This document shows positions 1 through 8,082 of a stretch of DNA of 17,342 nt, one piece after another (within the stretch, counting starts at the first letter, position 1; each line of letters starts with the position of its first letter). A program made the translations under genes and the position numbers. Below the pieces are notes generated by a model. The model was not told the origin of the DNA, made no database searches, and was given only the letters and a program-made list of their open reading frames with translations. This DNA comes from SLRI01 sp964576715 (lineage in GTDB: Bacteria > Pseudomonadota > Alphaproteobacteria > Geminicoccales > Geminicoccaceae): positions 1 through 17,342 of the forward strand of contig CAZNWE010000078.1 of assembly GCA_964576715.1 (NCBI GenBank). Reading direction: 5' to 3'.

Positions 1-374
1 TCATTGTCGACGTTGTAGACCTTGGTTTTATTGCCGTCGGCGCCGACATTGATCATGCGGTTGACCTGACCGGAAATCTCGAGCTCGACCCGACTCGTGC
101 CCGAGCGGACCAACGGTTCGTCGGCGAGCTCTTCGACCTTGGTCTCCGCGGTCTCCGCGGTCTCGCGTGTCGCCGCCTGCTCGGCCTCCAGCTCTTCGAG
201 ACGCTGGCGCAAGAGTTCCATCTCGGCCGCCTGCTCCTCCATGCGTTGCTGCTGCGCCTCGATCAGCTCACGCAGTTCGGCGGCGCTCTGCGCTCGAGCG
301 AAGCTCGGTAGCGTCGTCGCAACACCGGTCAGCAGCAGGACAGTAAGTGAACGTTTCCAAATTAACGTAGCCAT
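1..374 (-). CDS. Outer-membrane porin, N-terminal part (runs off the left edge)
   Basis: Partial gene, about 124 codons, still open at the window edge. Read on the minus strand from ATG at 374, it begins with a signal peptide (positively charged MATLIWKR, hydrophobic core, likely cleavage after the Ala at about residue 32 in SFARAQS). A Glu/Gln-rich heptad stretch follows (about residues 33-75, 'LRELIEAQQQRMEEQ'), probably a coiled coil. The first beta-strand-like segment, 'VELEISGQVNRMINVG', comes next. Signal peptide, coiled coil and an 'SGQVNR' strand is the usual N-terminal plan of DcaP-like or trimeric alphaproteobacterial porins, which let small solutes across the outer membrane. An AGGAG lies 8 nt upstream of the ATG and supports this start. 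The exact porin family cannot be settled without the barrel. Confidence 0.8.
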   Translation of the reverse strand, partial: MATLIWKRSLTVLLLTGVATTLPSFARAQSAAELRELIEAQQQRMEEQAAEMELLRQRLEELEAEQAATRETAETAETKVEELADEPLVRSGTSRVELEISGQVNRMINVGADGNKTKVYNVDN

Positions 375-432
375 TGACGCTACTCCTATCATGCATCGAG
401 CGGGTTGCCCGCCGCGCGTCCACCTGCCGCCT

Positions 433-461
433 AATTTGCGGGAGTGATTCTTTGATGACAA
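433..461 (-). promoter_or_regulatory. Possible promoter of the porin gene
   Basis: On the minus strand a TTGTCA (-35, 461-456; five of six to consensus) is followed after 17 bases by CAAATT (-10, 438-433; weak match), about 60 bp upstream of the porin ATG. A short hairpin (GCGGG-TTG-CCCGC, 400-412) would fall in the 5' leader. Motif reading only. Confidence 0.28.
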
Positions 462-572
462 AATCGTGCGGTCGTTGGCCTCTTATCACGAATCCACTGG
501 GTTCCAGCTTGACGTCAGCAGCTCTTCGTCCACCATTGTGGCGGCGATGCCACCTCGCTGGAGCGCGAGACC

Positions 573-998
573 ATGACTGAAATGCCGCTGTCTCGGTATT
601 ATCATTTGCGCGCAATCACCTTGACGATCGTCGTTCTGACAGGGGGTTGCACGGACTTTAAGCCTCTCGACCCGCCGCGGGGTGGTCAGATGCAGGAAGG
701 ACCGGGGATTTTGACCGGCGAGCGCGGCGCCTTCGTGATCCGCGCCGGTGGCCCCGTCGACACCGCAGCGGCGACGCCAGCCGATCCGCCGCCGATGACG
801 CAACCGCCGCCGCTGACCTCGCCGCCAGCCGATGCAGCGCCGGCTTCTCTGTCCGCCGCACCGCCCGTGCCCGAGCAACGCCGGCCCGTCGCCGACGCAC
901 TCGAGCCATTGGACGAGCCTGATGCCGGCCCCGCATCGCCGCCGTCGCGCAAGCTCAGGCTGCCGCCGCTCAGCCTCCCGCTGCCGCCTCCGCAATAA
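573..998 (+). CDS. Small proline-rich lipoprotein, function unknown
   Basis: Encodes 141 aa. The N-terminus is a lipoprotein signal: a short basic region, a hydrophobic run (ITLTIVVL) and a lipobox-like LTGGC with Cys at residue 26, so the mature protein should be lipid-anchored. The rest has no recognisable domain. Residues about 60-141 are dominated by Pro and Ala (runs of PPP, 'PPLSLPLPPPQ' at the end), likely an extended, unstructured periplasm-spanning tail. GGAG at 560-563 lies 9 nt before ATG 573. An ATG three codons further in is an alternative. The gene stands alone, with 198 bp before it and 208 bp after it. I do not recognise the family; lipoprotein status is fairly secure, role unknown. 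Confidence 0.6.
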   Translation: MTEMPLSRYYHLRAITLTIVVLTGGCTDFKPLDPPRGGQMQEGPGILTGERGAFVIRAGGPVDTAAATPADPPPMTQPPPLTSPPADAAPASLSAAPPVPEQRRPVADALEPLDEPDAGPASPPSRKLRLPPLSLPLPPPQ

Positions 999-1185
999 CC
1001 CACAAACGCGGCAGAGCGCTGCATCACAGGCCTCTCGTCTCGGTGCCTGCTGCGCTGCGTGCGGCCCTCTGCCAGAACATCATGTCGATCGCGGCGGCCC
1101 TGCCCGTCGGCGTCGCGCCGATGGCACGCAATCGCGATTGCCGCGGCTGCGCGGCCGTGGCAATGCTGCGGCCGAGGACACAACG

Positions 1186-1199
1186 CCACGCATCGGGAG
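1186..1199 (+). repeat. 14-nt leader motif, copy 1 (includes the ribosome binding site)
   Basis: CCACGCATCGGGAG lies 7 nt before the ATG of the ABC binding protein. The identical 14-mer is found at 11015-11028, 6 nt before the ATG of the exported dienelactone hydrolase. The GGGAG end is the Shine-Dalgarno sequence; the other nine bases have no obvious reason to match. Confidence 0.5.
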
Positions 1200-1206
1200 C
1201 ACAACA

Positions 1207-2424
1207 ATGAGCGATCTGGTCCGCAGCCTCATGGCGGCGACCGCCGTCCTGGCCCTTGCCACGGGTGCCGCAGCCGCCGCCGAGGTCCGAGTGGTGGTGG
1301 CGCAGTACAGCGACGCGACTGCGGAGATCTTCCAGGGCATGGCCGACGCCTTCATGGCCGCCAACCCGGACATCGAGGTCACCATCGAGAGTGTTGCCTG
1401 GGACAACCTGCAGCAGCGGCTGACCACCGACATCGCCGGCGGCACCGCCCCGGACATCGCGATCATCGGCACCCGCTGGCTGGTCGACTACGTCGCCAAC
1501 GACATCGCCGAGCCGCTCGACCCGTGCGTCACCGACGAGGTCCGGGGCCGCTTCATCGAGACCTTCCTCGCCCCCTCGGTGATCGACGGCCAGCTCTACG
1601 GGCTGCCGGTCGCGGCCTCGGCACGGGCCATGTACTACAATGTCGATCTTCTGGCCGAGGTCGGCCATGACGCCCCGCCCGCCACCTGGGAGGAGCTGGT
1701 CGAGGTGGCGACCGCCTTGACAGATGCCGGCCATTACGGCTTCGGCCTGCAGGGCAAGGAGATCGAGACCGACGCCTATTGGTACTACGCCCTTTGGAGC
1801 CACGGCGGCGAGCTGTTCGTCGACGGCAAGAGCGGGATCGCCAGCGACGCCGCCATCCGCGCCGCCGACCTCTACCGGATGATGATCGACACCGGCCTCA
1901 CCCAGCCCGACCCCACCGGCTTCAACCGCCAGGACGTCGAGGCGCTGATGAAGCAGGGGCGGGTCGGCATGATCCTCTCCGGCCCCTGGTTGCGCGGCCA
2001 GCTGGCCGACGAGGCGCCCGACGTGAATTACGGCATCGCGCCCATTCCCGTGGGCACGGTGCAGGCGACCTACGGGGTCACCGACAGCATCATGATGTTT
2101 TCGACCTCCGCGGTGAAGGAGGAGGCCTGCCGGTTCCTCACCGAGGCCGCGTTCACCGACGAGTGGCGGCGCGAGTTCACCATCCGCGAGGGCTTTCTGC
2201 CGGTGTTCAAGTCGGTGGCCGAGGACCCCGTCTTCGCCGATGATCCGGGTCTCAAGGCGTTCACCGAGATGCTGCCCTTTGCGCGGTTCGCGCCGCTCGT
2301 AGCGGACTGGGAGCTGATGGCCGACACCACCTCGGCAGCGCTGCAGAACATCTATCTCGGCAATGCCGAGACCGAGGCGGCGCTCGCCGAGGCGGCGGCG
2401 CGCATCGACAGCCTGTTGCCCTGA
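1207..2424 (+). CDS. ABC sugar transporter, periplasmic solute-binding protein
   Basis: A 405-aa extracellular solute-binding protein of the MalE/UgpB type (SBP_bac_1/SBP_bac_8). It has a signal peptide (about residues 1-25, ending in an Ala-rich stretch before EVRVVV). The family landmarks are in order: an opening strand and helix ('IFQGMADAFMAANPDIEVTI'), the 'GTAPDIAIIG' segment, 'GQLYGLPVAASARAMYYNVDLL', 'PPATWEELVEVATALTDAG', and a C-terminal 'GRVGMILSGPWL'. It would bind a sugar or polyol in the periplasm and deliver it to the two permeases encoded just downstream; the substrate cannot be read from sequence. GGGAG lies 7 nt before ATG 1207. An upstream in-frame extension exists but lacks a signal-peptide-compatible start and is rejected. 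First gene of a three-gene operon. Confidence 0.9.
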   Translation: MSDLVRSLMAATAVLALATGAAAAAEVRVVVAQYSDATAEIFQGMADAFMAANPDIEVTIESVAWDNLQQRLTTDIAGGTAPDIAIIGTRWLVDYVANDIAEPLDPCVTDEVRGRFIETFLAPSVIDGQLYGLPVAASARAMYYNVDLLAEVGHDAPPATWEELVEVATALTDAGHYGFGLQGKEIETDAYWYYALWSHGGELFVDGKSGIASDAAIRAADLYRMMIDTGLTQPDPTGFNRQDVEALMKQGRVGMILSGPWLRGQLADEAPDVNYGIAPIPVGTVQATYGVTDSIMMFSTSAVKEEACRFLTEAAFTDEWRREFTIREGFLPVFKSVAEDPVFADDPGLKAFTEMLPFARFAPLVADWELMADTTSAALQNIYLGNAETEAALAEAAARIDSLLP

Positions 2425-2474
2425 CCCGACCCGGGTCCGGTGTCGGCCGAGCCGCCGCCGGACCCGTCCGTCGC

Positions 2475-3359
2475 GTGCGCAGGTCCGCCCTCCTCCCCTA
2501 CGTCCTGATCCTGCCGAGCGTCGCCTTGGCGATCTGGATCATCGGCTATCCGATCTACGACGTGGCCCATACCGCGGTGCATGAGGTCAACCGCTTCGGC
2601 CAGGTCAGGAGCTTTGCCGGGCTCGCCAATTTCGAGGCACTCTGGGCCGATCGGGTGTTCATCGAGAGCTTCTGGCGGACGCTGATCTGGACGCTGGCGG
2701 TGGTCGGCGGCACGATCCTGCTCTCGATCCCGATCGCCCTGATGCTCGACGACGATTTCATCGGCCAGGGCCTGGCTCGGGTGATCATCATGCTGCCCTG
2801 GGCGGTCTCGCTGGCGATGACCGCCATCGTCTGGCGCTGGACCCTGAACGGCCAGTACGGGATGCTCAACGCCACGCTCTTCAACCTCGGCATTCTGGAC
2901 GGGCCGGTCGAGTGGCTGGCGACCGCGACGGTTGCCTTCCCGGTGATGATCGCGATCGGCATTCTGGTCTCGATCCCGTTCACCGTGACGGTATTCCTCG
3001 GCGGGCTGGCCTCGCTGCCGCGCGACATCTACGAGGCGGCGCGGATCGACGGGGCCACCAACTGGCAGCGCTTCACCCAGCTCACCCTGCCGCTGCTCCG
3101 CCCGTTCATCAACATCGCCATCGTCTTGAACATCATCTACGTCTTCAACTCCTTCCCGATCATCTGGGTGCTGACCCAGGGCGACCCGGCGAATTCCACC
3201 GACATCCTGGTCACCTACCTCTACAAGCTGGCCTTCCGCTACGGCCGGCTCGACGTCGCCGCCGCCATGTCGCTGGTGATGTTCGCGGCCCTTTTGGCGT
3301 TCACCATCGTCTATGCCTGGCTGGTGATGCGCGGGCGGCAGGCGGAGGCGGCGCGGTGA
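2475..3359 (+). CDS. ABC sugar transporter permease (MalF/UgpA type)
   Basis: A 294-aa inner-membrane permease of the binding-protein-dependent transport family. It shows about six hydrophobic segments, the first at residues 7-25, and the EAA loop that docks the ATPase: 'EAARIDGATNWQRF' at 187-200, followed by 'LPLLRP'. A first-position permease carrying an extra N-terminal helix is typical of the MalF/UgpA half. It begins at GTG 2475, 50 nt after the binding-protein stop. The ribosome binding site is weak (CGGAC region), so translation may depend on the upstream gene. Its stop overlaps the start of the next permease. Family assignment is firm; substrate unknown. Confidence 0.88.
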   Translation: MRRSALLPYVLILPSVALAIWIIGYPIYDVAHTAVHEVNRFGQVRSFAGLANFEALWADRVFIESFWRTLIWTLAVVGGTILLSIPIALMLDDDFIGQGLARVIIMLPWAVSLAMTAIVWRWTLNGQYGMLNATLFNLGILDGPVEWLATATVAFPVMIAIGILVSIPFTVTVFLGGLASLPRDIYEAARIDGATNWQRFTQLTLPLLRPFINIAIVLNIIYVFNSFPIIWVLTQGDPANSTDILVTYLYKLAFRYGRLDVAAAMSLVMFAALLAFTIVYAWLVMRGRQAEAAR

Positions 3360-4183
3360 ACCGCTGGCAGCGCAGTGCGCTCTATTGGCTGCTGCTGTCG
3401 CCGCTCGCCGTCGTGATCCTCTTGCCCTACGCCGTCATGCTCTCGACCGCGTTGAAGCCCGAGGCCGAGATCCTGAGCTTCCCGCCGGCCTGGATCGGCA
3501 GCGAACTGCGCTTCGCCAACTTCACCGAGATGTGGGCGGTGACCGGCTTCGGCGCGTCGCTGCTGGCCAGCCTCGTGGTCAGCACAGCGGCCACGCTGAT
3601 CTGCCTCCTGGTCGCCATCCCGGCCGCCTATGCGCTCGCCCGGCTGCGCTTTCGCGGCCGCGGGCTCTATGCGCAGCTCCTCCTGGTGACCCAGATGCTC
3701 TCGCCGATCGTGCTGGTGATCGGCATCTTCCGGCTGATGGCGGCGATGGGCCTCACCGACCAGCTCTGGTCCCTGATCTTGACCTACGGCGCCTTCAACC
3801 TCGCCTTTGCGGTCTGGATGCTGCAGTCCTATTTCGCCACCATCCCCAAGGAGCTCGAGGAGGCGGCCTGGATCGATGGCGCCACGGGGCTGCAGAGCCT
3901 GACCCTGGTGTTCTTGCCGCTGGCGTTGCCGGCGGTGGCAGTCACTTCGATCTTCGTCTTCATCTACAGCTGGAACGAGTTCGTCCTGGCCCTGACACTC
4001 CTGCGCAGCCCGGACAATTTCACCCTGCCGTTGAAGATCTTCTCGCTGGTCGGCGGCGCCTATCGGATTTCCTGGGAGTACGTGATGGCCGCGACGTTCC
4101 TCGCCTCGGTGCCGGTCGCCATCGTCTTCTCCTGGTTGCAGCGCTACCTCGTGCGCGGGCTTTCGGTCGGCAGCGTCAAGTAG
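3356..4183 (+). CDS. ABC sugar transporter permease (MalG/UgpE type)
   Basis: A 275-aa inner-membrane permease, the partner of the preceding one. GTG 3356 overlaps the upstream TGA in a GTGA junction, which indicates translational coupling. About six membrane segments are visible. The EAA loop reads 'EAAWIDGATG' at residues 169-178. A 'YSWNEFVLALTLL' segment follows it and is characteristic of MalG-type permeases. It ends the operon: the next gene is on the opposite strand 22 bp away. No ATP-binding subunit is encoded here, so the pair must use an ATPase encoded elsewhere, as MsmK/UgpC-type shared ATPases do in other bacteria (inference). Confidence 0.88.
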   Translation: MNRWQRSALYWLLLSPLAVVILLPYAVMLSTALKPEAEILSFPPAWIGSELRFANFTEMWAVTGFGASLLASLVVSTAATLICLLVAIPAAYALARLRFRGRGLYAQLLLVTQMLSPIVLVIGIFRLMAAMGLTDQLWSLILTYGAFNLAFAVWMLQSYFATIPKELEEAAWIDGATGLQSLTLVFLPLALPAVAVTSIFVFIYSWNEFVLALTLLRSPDNFTLPLKIFSLVGGAYRISWEYVMAATFLASVPVAIVFSWLQRYLVRGLSVGSVK

Positions 4184-4198
4184 CCGGCTGCCGCCGGC
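4183..4198. terminator. Short hairpin between convergent genes
   Basis: A perfect 6-bp stem, GCCGGC-TGCC-GCCGGC, sits between the stop of the permease operon and the stop of tspO. It has no T-tract on either side, so it could help separate the two units but is not a classical intrinsic terminator. GC-rich short stems are common in such DNA. Confidence 0.25.
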
Positions 4199-4205
4199 GG
4201 ATGGC

Positions 4206-4694
4206 TTACGATCGGGCGCTGGCGGTGGTGGTCTCGGGGTTCAGCCGCCAGAGCGTGAAGTTCAAGAAGAGGGCGAAGCTGACCCAGGCGAGATAGGGCA
4301 CCAGCAGCCAGGCGGCGGTCGGGCTGATCGGGCGAAAGGCTAGGATGGTGGCGAGGATCGCAAGCCAGAGGGCGCCCATCTCGAAGAAGGCGAGATCGAG
4401 CCGTCGCAGGCGGAAGGAGAGCCAGGACCAGAGGCCGTTCAGGACCAGCTGCAGGGCGTAGAGGCCGAGCGGCAAGGCGGCGCCGGCCAAGCCGGCCTCG
4501 CGCCAGACCAGCCAGCCCGCAATTGCCATCATGATGTAGAGGGCGAGCCAGACCGGGCCGAAGAGGGCGTCCGGCGGCCGCCAGGCCGGCTGGTTGAGAT
4601 TGGCGTACCAGCGCCCGGGCCGGTAGACGATGCCGGTGCTGGCCGCCGCCGCACAGGCCAAGACGAAGCCGAGAAAGACCAGAACGCCGCTCAT
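4206..4694 (-). CDS. tspO: TspO/MBR family membrane protein
   Basis: A 162-aa tryptophan-rich sensory protein (TspO, the bacterial relative of the mitochondrial translocator protein). These are five-helix inner- or outer-membrane proteins that bind porphyrins and related ligands and affect tetrapyrrole-linked regulation. Diagnostic stretches are 'PAWRPPDALFGPVWLALY' (36-53), 'LNGLWSWLSF' (85-94), 'DLAFFE' (100-105) and 'PYLAWVSFALFLN' (133-145). The length is the family's usual 150-165. AAGGGA lies 6 nt from ATG 4694; a GTG one codon upstream would be too close to it, so the ATG is preferred. It starts 27 nt after the stop of the PEPC-like gene and is probably co-transcribed with it. Confidence 0.9.
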   Translation of the reverse strand: MSGVLVFLGFVLACAAAASTGIVYRPGRWYANLNQPAWRPPDALFGPVWLALYIMMAIAGWLVWREAGLAGAALPLGLYALQLVLNGLWSWLSFRLRRLDLAFFEMGALWLAILATILAFRPISPTAAWLLVPYLAWVSFALFLNFTLWRLNPETTTASARS

Positions 4695-4721
4695 CACAAA
4701 TCCCTTGCCGCCGCCGTCCGT

Positions 4722-7688
4722 TCAGCCGATCGCCCCGATATGGTGCATCACCCCGCTGGAGATTCGCCGGATCACCTCGTAATGCGCGGCGATCGGCCGG
4801 AAGATGGTCTCGTGCTCCTGGGTGTAGGACTGGCTTTGGCCGTCGCGATAGCTGGCGGGCTCGCCATAGTCGAGTCGCCGCGGCTCGTCGGTGAGCGGGA
4901 AGACCTCGGTCAACAGGTCGAGCGACGGCTCCACCTCGAGCCGCATCAAGGCGATGATCACCTCGTCGTGGGTGGTGTTGTGGCGGTCGCTGAAGTCCGG
5001 GATGTGCACGGCATCGAGCATCAGCGACTGGATCTCGGCGATGCGCATGGCGTGCATGGTGTTGAGGTTGTTGCGGGTCTCGAGATCGACGACGATCGGC
5101 TCGTCGCCGGCATCGCGGGCCAGCTTGCGGTGCTCGCGCAGCGCCCGCGCGAGGTCGATATAGTCGCGGATCAGCGTGCGGCTGACCCGCGCCAGGCGGT
5201 CGTTCAGGTCCATCCGCTCGACGAACGTCGAGACCCGGCGCAAGCATTCCTCGCGCATCGGGTCCTTCTCCAGCTGCGCCAGGCGCAGCCAGCTGCCGGG
5301 ATCGAAGAGGTCGACATAGGCCTCGAGCACGTCGGGGTCGGTGAACTTGAAGGCGTGCTCGACCATGGTCATCAGCCGCCTGAAGCGCGGGCTCTCGCGG
5401 TAGAGGCGCTGGAAGGTCTGCGGGTCCTTGTCGACCGCCTGACCGACCCCGCCGATGCTGTTCGCCAGGATGCCGAGTTGCTGCAGGATGGCGTTGTGCG
5501 GAATGGCGCGGAGCTGCGAGGGGTGCTCGAGCATCGCCGCCGGCCCCGCCCGGTCGTGCTGCCGCTTCAACGAGCGCGAGCCGGTCGGGTAGAGCAGGTT
5601 GGTGCCGAAGGCGCCGAGCAGCGTCGCGTAACAGGGATCGTCGATCAGCCGACCGTTGAATTGCTTGATCGCGGCGAAGAACTCGTCCGAGTAGGCGGTC
5701 GCCGCATAGAACGGGTCATCGGCCTCGGCCGGTGGCTCGAGGCAGTGCTCGAGCATGCGGGTGATGACCGCCAGCGCGCCGTGCTCGTGCATGAAGAAGA
5801 GGTAGCCGTCGCCGCCCTGAAAGCTGCTTTCCTGGGTCACCCGGATCCCGGCCGCGGTCATCTTGCGGCGGCACTCGGGGGTGTCGTAGTAGAGGAAACG
5901 CTCGCGCATGCTGCCGGGATGGGCGCCGCGGCCGATGCTCTCGCCGTGGGTGTCGAAGACGACGAGCTCGATCTCGGCGAGGCCGTGGCGGGTCAACAGA
6001 TCGGCGAGTTGCAGGCGCAGCCGCTCGACGGCGTTGCAGGCGGCGATCTGCCCGAGATAGCGGCCGGCATCCGAAAAGCCGGTCTGGATGCACATCCGCC
6101 CGCGTCGCTTGAGGTAGGCGCGATAGGCGGCGACCTCGAGCGCTCCTTCGAGCACCTCGATGCCGCGATCGAACGCCTTGATCGTCTCGAACAAGGGCGA
6201 GATGTCGATCTTGTCGTCGATGCCGAAGCGCTTGGCGAAGTAGAGGGCGGTGAGCAGGGTGAACGGCGTCTCGCATTCGGCGATGAGAAAGCGGATCGGC
6301 TCGCTGCCGTCGAGATGCTTGAGCATCTGGGCGATCAGCATGAAGACGCGCCGTGCCGTCGTCTTCTCGGTCGCCACCGAGCCGAAATTGACCGTCTCGC
6401 TCTTGGCCTGCTCGATCAGCTCGACGATGGCGGTCTGGTAGCTCAGCCGGAACACCGGGTCGTCGGCGGCGTGATCCATGCTGATCGACTTGCGGATCGC
6501 GTTGTGCAGCTGCACGGCGTTGATGCGCAGGTGGCTGCGGGCGGCAGCGAGGCCGTGATTGCCGATCTCGGCCTTCAGCACCCAAAGCTCGCGCCGGGTC
6601 CGCGGATCCTTGGCGGCGGCCAGAGCGCGGTCGAGCAGCGCGGCCAGCTGCCGGGCGTCGGTCAGCCGCGCCTGCCCCATGCGCTGCATCTCGCGCGACA
6701 TCAAGGCCAGTGCCTCGAGCGATTGCGGGGTCTTCGGATCGAAGCTCTCGAGCACGACGAGCTCGTCCCTGAGCTCCTTGTCGGCCAGGGCGAGGCGCGC
6801 CTCGATGAGCTCGAGGACGGCGGCGGTGCTGCCGTCGTCGGTGCCCTGCTGGCGCAGCCCGGCAATCACGCCGGCGACGTGCGCGAACTGGTCGAGCTGC
6901 AGCTTCACCCGCTTGGCGTAGGTCACCCACCAGCCGATGTCGGCGCGGCCGTCGGTATCGTAGCCGACCCAGCTCGCGAGGCTGACGAGACAGGGGCTGA
7001 GCTGGTCCAGCTGGTCGGGGAAGTGGGCGCTGACGACGTCGTAGACGATGCCGTAGAGTTCGCGCACGGCACGGCGCAGATTACCGATCACCTCGAGCGA
7101 TTGGGCATGCTCGTTGTCGAGGTCGAGGCGTTGCTCGGGTCGGTGGTTGGCGCGCTCGACCCGCTCCATGAGCGCGGCCCGCGCCGCCGCGTCGAGCAGG
7201 CTGCCGTCGTCGGCGCGGCCGATGGTCAGGCGGATCAGGTCGCGCTGCAGCGGCATGGCCAGGCTGAAGGTGGGGTGCGCGGTCAAGACGAGCCCGTAGA
7301 GGCGGCGGGCGAGCCGGCGCTGCACCTCCTCGAGCGGCAGTTGCTGGCCGGCCGCGTCATGCAGCATGGCGGTAATCAGCCGGGCCAGCTGCTCGCGATT
7401 CTTGGCGGGGTCGGTCTCGCCCAGATAGGCGTCGATGCGCCGGGCGCGACCGGCGAAGGCCTGGGCGGTGAGGCGGCGAACGAGGCGCACGAGGCCGTCG
7501 CGGTCGAGGGCCCCCCGCTGCAGCTCGTCCTCGATGTCGCCGGCCAGGAGCTTGATCGGGTTGGCAGCGGGATCGCTCTCGACGCGATCGCGATGCGTGC
7601 CGAGCCGTGCGGCGTAGTGCGCGATCCGCTCGTCGATGTCGCTCGCCTGCTCGATCGAGCACGGCGCGCCTTCAACCAGGTCGTTCAT
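4722..7688 (-). CDS. Phosphoenolpyruvate carboxylase-like protein with an altered active site
   Basis: A 988-aa cytoplasmic protein, homologous over its whole length to PEP carboxylase (usual length 880-970), which makes oxaloacetate from PEP and bicarbonate. Recognisable blocks: 'VLTAHPT' (134-140, catalytic His138 kept), 'SWVGYDTDGRADI' (239-251), 'PLFETI' (498-503), 'GFSDAGRYLG' (537-546), 'SIGRG' (584-588), 'TGSRSLKR' (702-709) and 'LRAIP' (726-730). Several normally invariant positions differ. The YSDSxKDxG loop is replaced by FSDAGRYLG, the FHGRGGS loop by FDTHGES, the TQNR block after 'AIPW' by QQLG, and the C-terminal RNTG by 'HIGAIG'. ATG 7688 is chosen because GGAAGGGG sits 5 nt upstream. 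An open reading frame extends 41 codons further but lacks support. It may be a divergent PEPC or an enzyme-like protein with another role. tspO follows it. Confidence 0.8.
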   Translation of the reverse strand: MNDLVEGAPCSIEQASDIDERIAHYAARLGTHRDRVESDPAANPIKLLAGDIEDELQRGALDRDGLVRLVRRLTAQAFAGRARRIDAYLGETDPAKNREQLARLITAMLHDAAGQQLPLEEVQRRLARRLYGLVLTAHPTFSLAMPLQRDLIRLTIGRADDGSLLDAAARAALMERVERANHRPEQRLDLDNEHAQSLEVIGNLRRAVRELYGIVYDVVSAHFPDQLDQLSPCLVSLASWVGYDTDGRADIGWWVTYAKRVKLQLDQFAHVAGVIAGLRQQGTDDGSTAAVLELIEARLALADKELRDELVVLESFDPKTPQSLEALALMSREMQRMGQARLTDARQLAALLDRALAAAKDPRTRRELWVLKAEIGNHGLAAARSHLRINAVQLHNAIRKSISMDHAADDPVFRLSYQTAIVELIEQAKSETVNFGSVATEKTTARRVFMLIAQMLKHLDGSEPIRFLIAECETPFTLLTALYFAKRFGIDDKIDISPLFETIKAFDRGIEVLEGALEVAAYRAYLKRRGRMCIQTGFSDAGRYLGQIAACNAVERLRLQLADLLTRHGLAEIELVVFDTHGESIGRGAHPGSMRERFLYYDTPECRRKMTAAGIRVTQESSFQGGDGYLFFMHEHGALAVITRMLEHCLEPPAEADDPFYAATAYSDEFFAAIKQFNGRLIDDPCYATLLGAFGTNLLYPTGSRSLKRQHDRAGPAAMLEHPSQLRAIPHNAILQQLGILANSIGGVGQAVDKDPQTFQRLYRESPRFRRLMTMVEHAFKFTDPDVLEAYVDLFDPGSWLRLAQLEKDPMREECLRRVSTFVERMDLNDRLARVSRTLIRDYIDLARALREHRKLARDAGDEPIVVDLETRNNLNTMHAMRIAEIQSLMLDAVHIPDFSDRHNTTHDEVIIALMRLEVEPSLDLLTEVFPLTDEPRRLDYGEPASYRDGQSQSYTQEHETIFRPIAAHYEVIRRISSGVMHHIGAIG

Positions 7689-8082
7689 TCCTGCCCCTTC
7701 CACCGCCCGGTGCGAGACGTTGCCGTGATCGGCCGGCTGCCGTGGCCGCTGCCCGGACATTGTGATCGGCTGATACGCTGCATTGCAACAGGCTTGTGCC
7801 GCAGCCGCCACCTTGACGTTAGGCTTTTTTGCGATTTGCCAAGGCGGCGCCCGCCCGCCATAGTCGAGGGCCTCAAGGTTGGTCGCGTGGTTCGCCGGTC
7901 ACAGTCCGACCAGCACGGGCGGTGGCCGGCGGACCAGCCGTTTCGCAGTGCGGTGCTCCGCCGCTATGCTGCTGCCTGCTTGATCGGGCGGCCGCCCGTC
8001 ATGGCCCGCGGCGAGCACGTCGGGCCGATCGGCCGAGGCGTGGTGGTGGCCCTTGGTTCAGTCAACAGAGTGGGGACAGGCG
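7689..8082. other. Intergenic region between divergent genes
   Basis: About 390 bp between the PEPC-like gene (-) and the SYLF gene (+). Long frames on both strands cross it but are low-complexity shadows without start signals. It should contain promoters for both genes. I see a TTGCAA-18 nt-CACAAT pair on the minus strand around 7760-7790 and an isolated TTGACG with a T6 run on the plus strand near 7813-7830, neither convincing. No strong palindrome or RNA element was found. Confidence 0.4.

Noticed and set aside
832..1206. N-terminal extension of the ABC binding protein
   Set aside because: The upstream part is Arg/Ser/Pro-rich shadow of the lipoprotein gene. The signal peptide and the GGGAG ribosome binding site fix the start at 1207.
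7689..7811. 41-codon upstream extension of the PEPC-like protein
   Set aside because: No ribosome binding site at 7811, whereas GGAAGGGG precedes ATG 7688; the extra residues show no family similarity.
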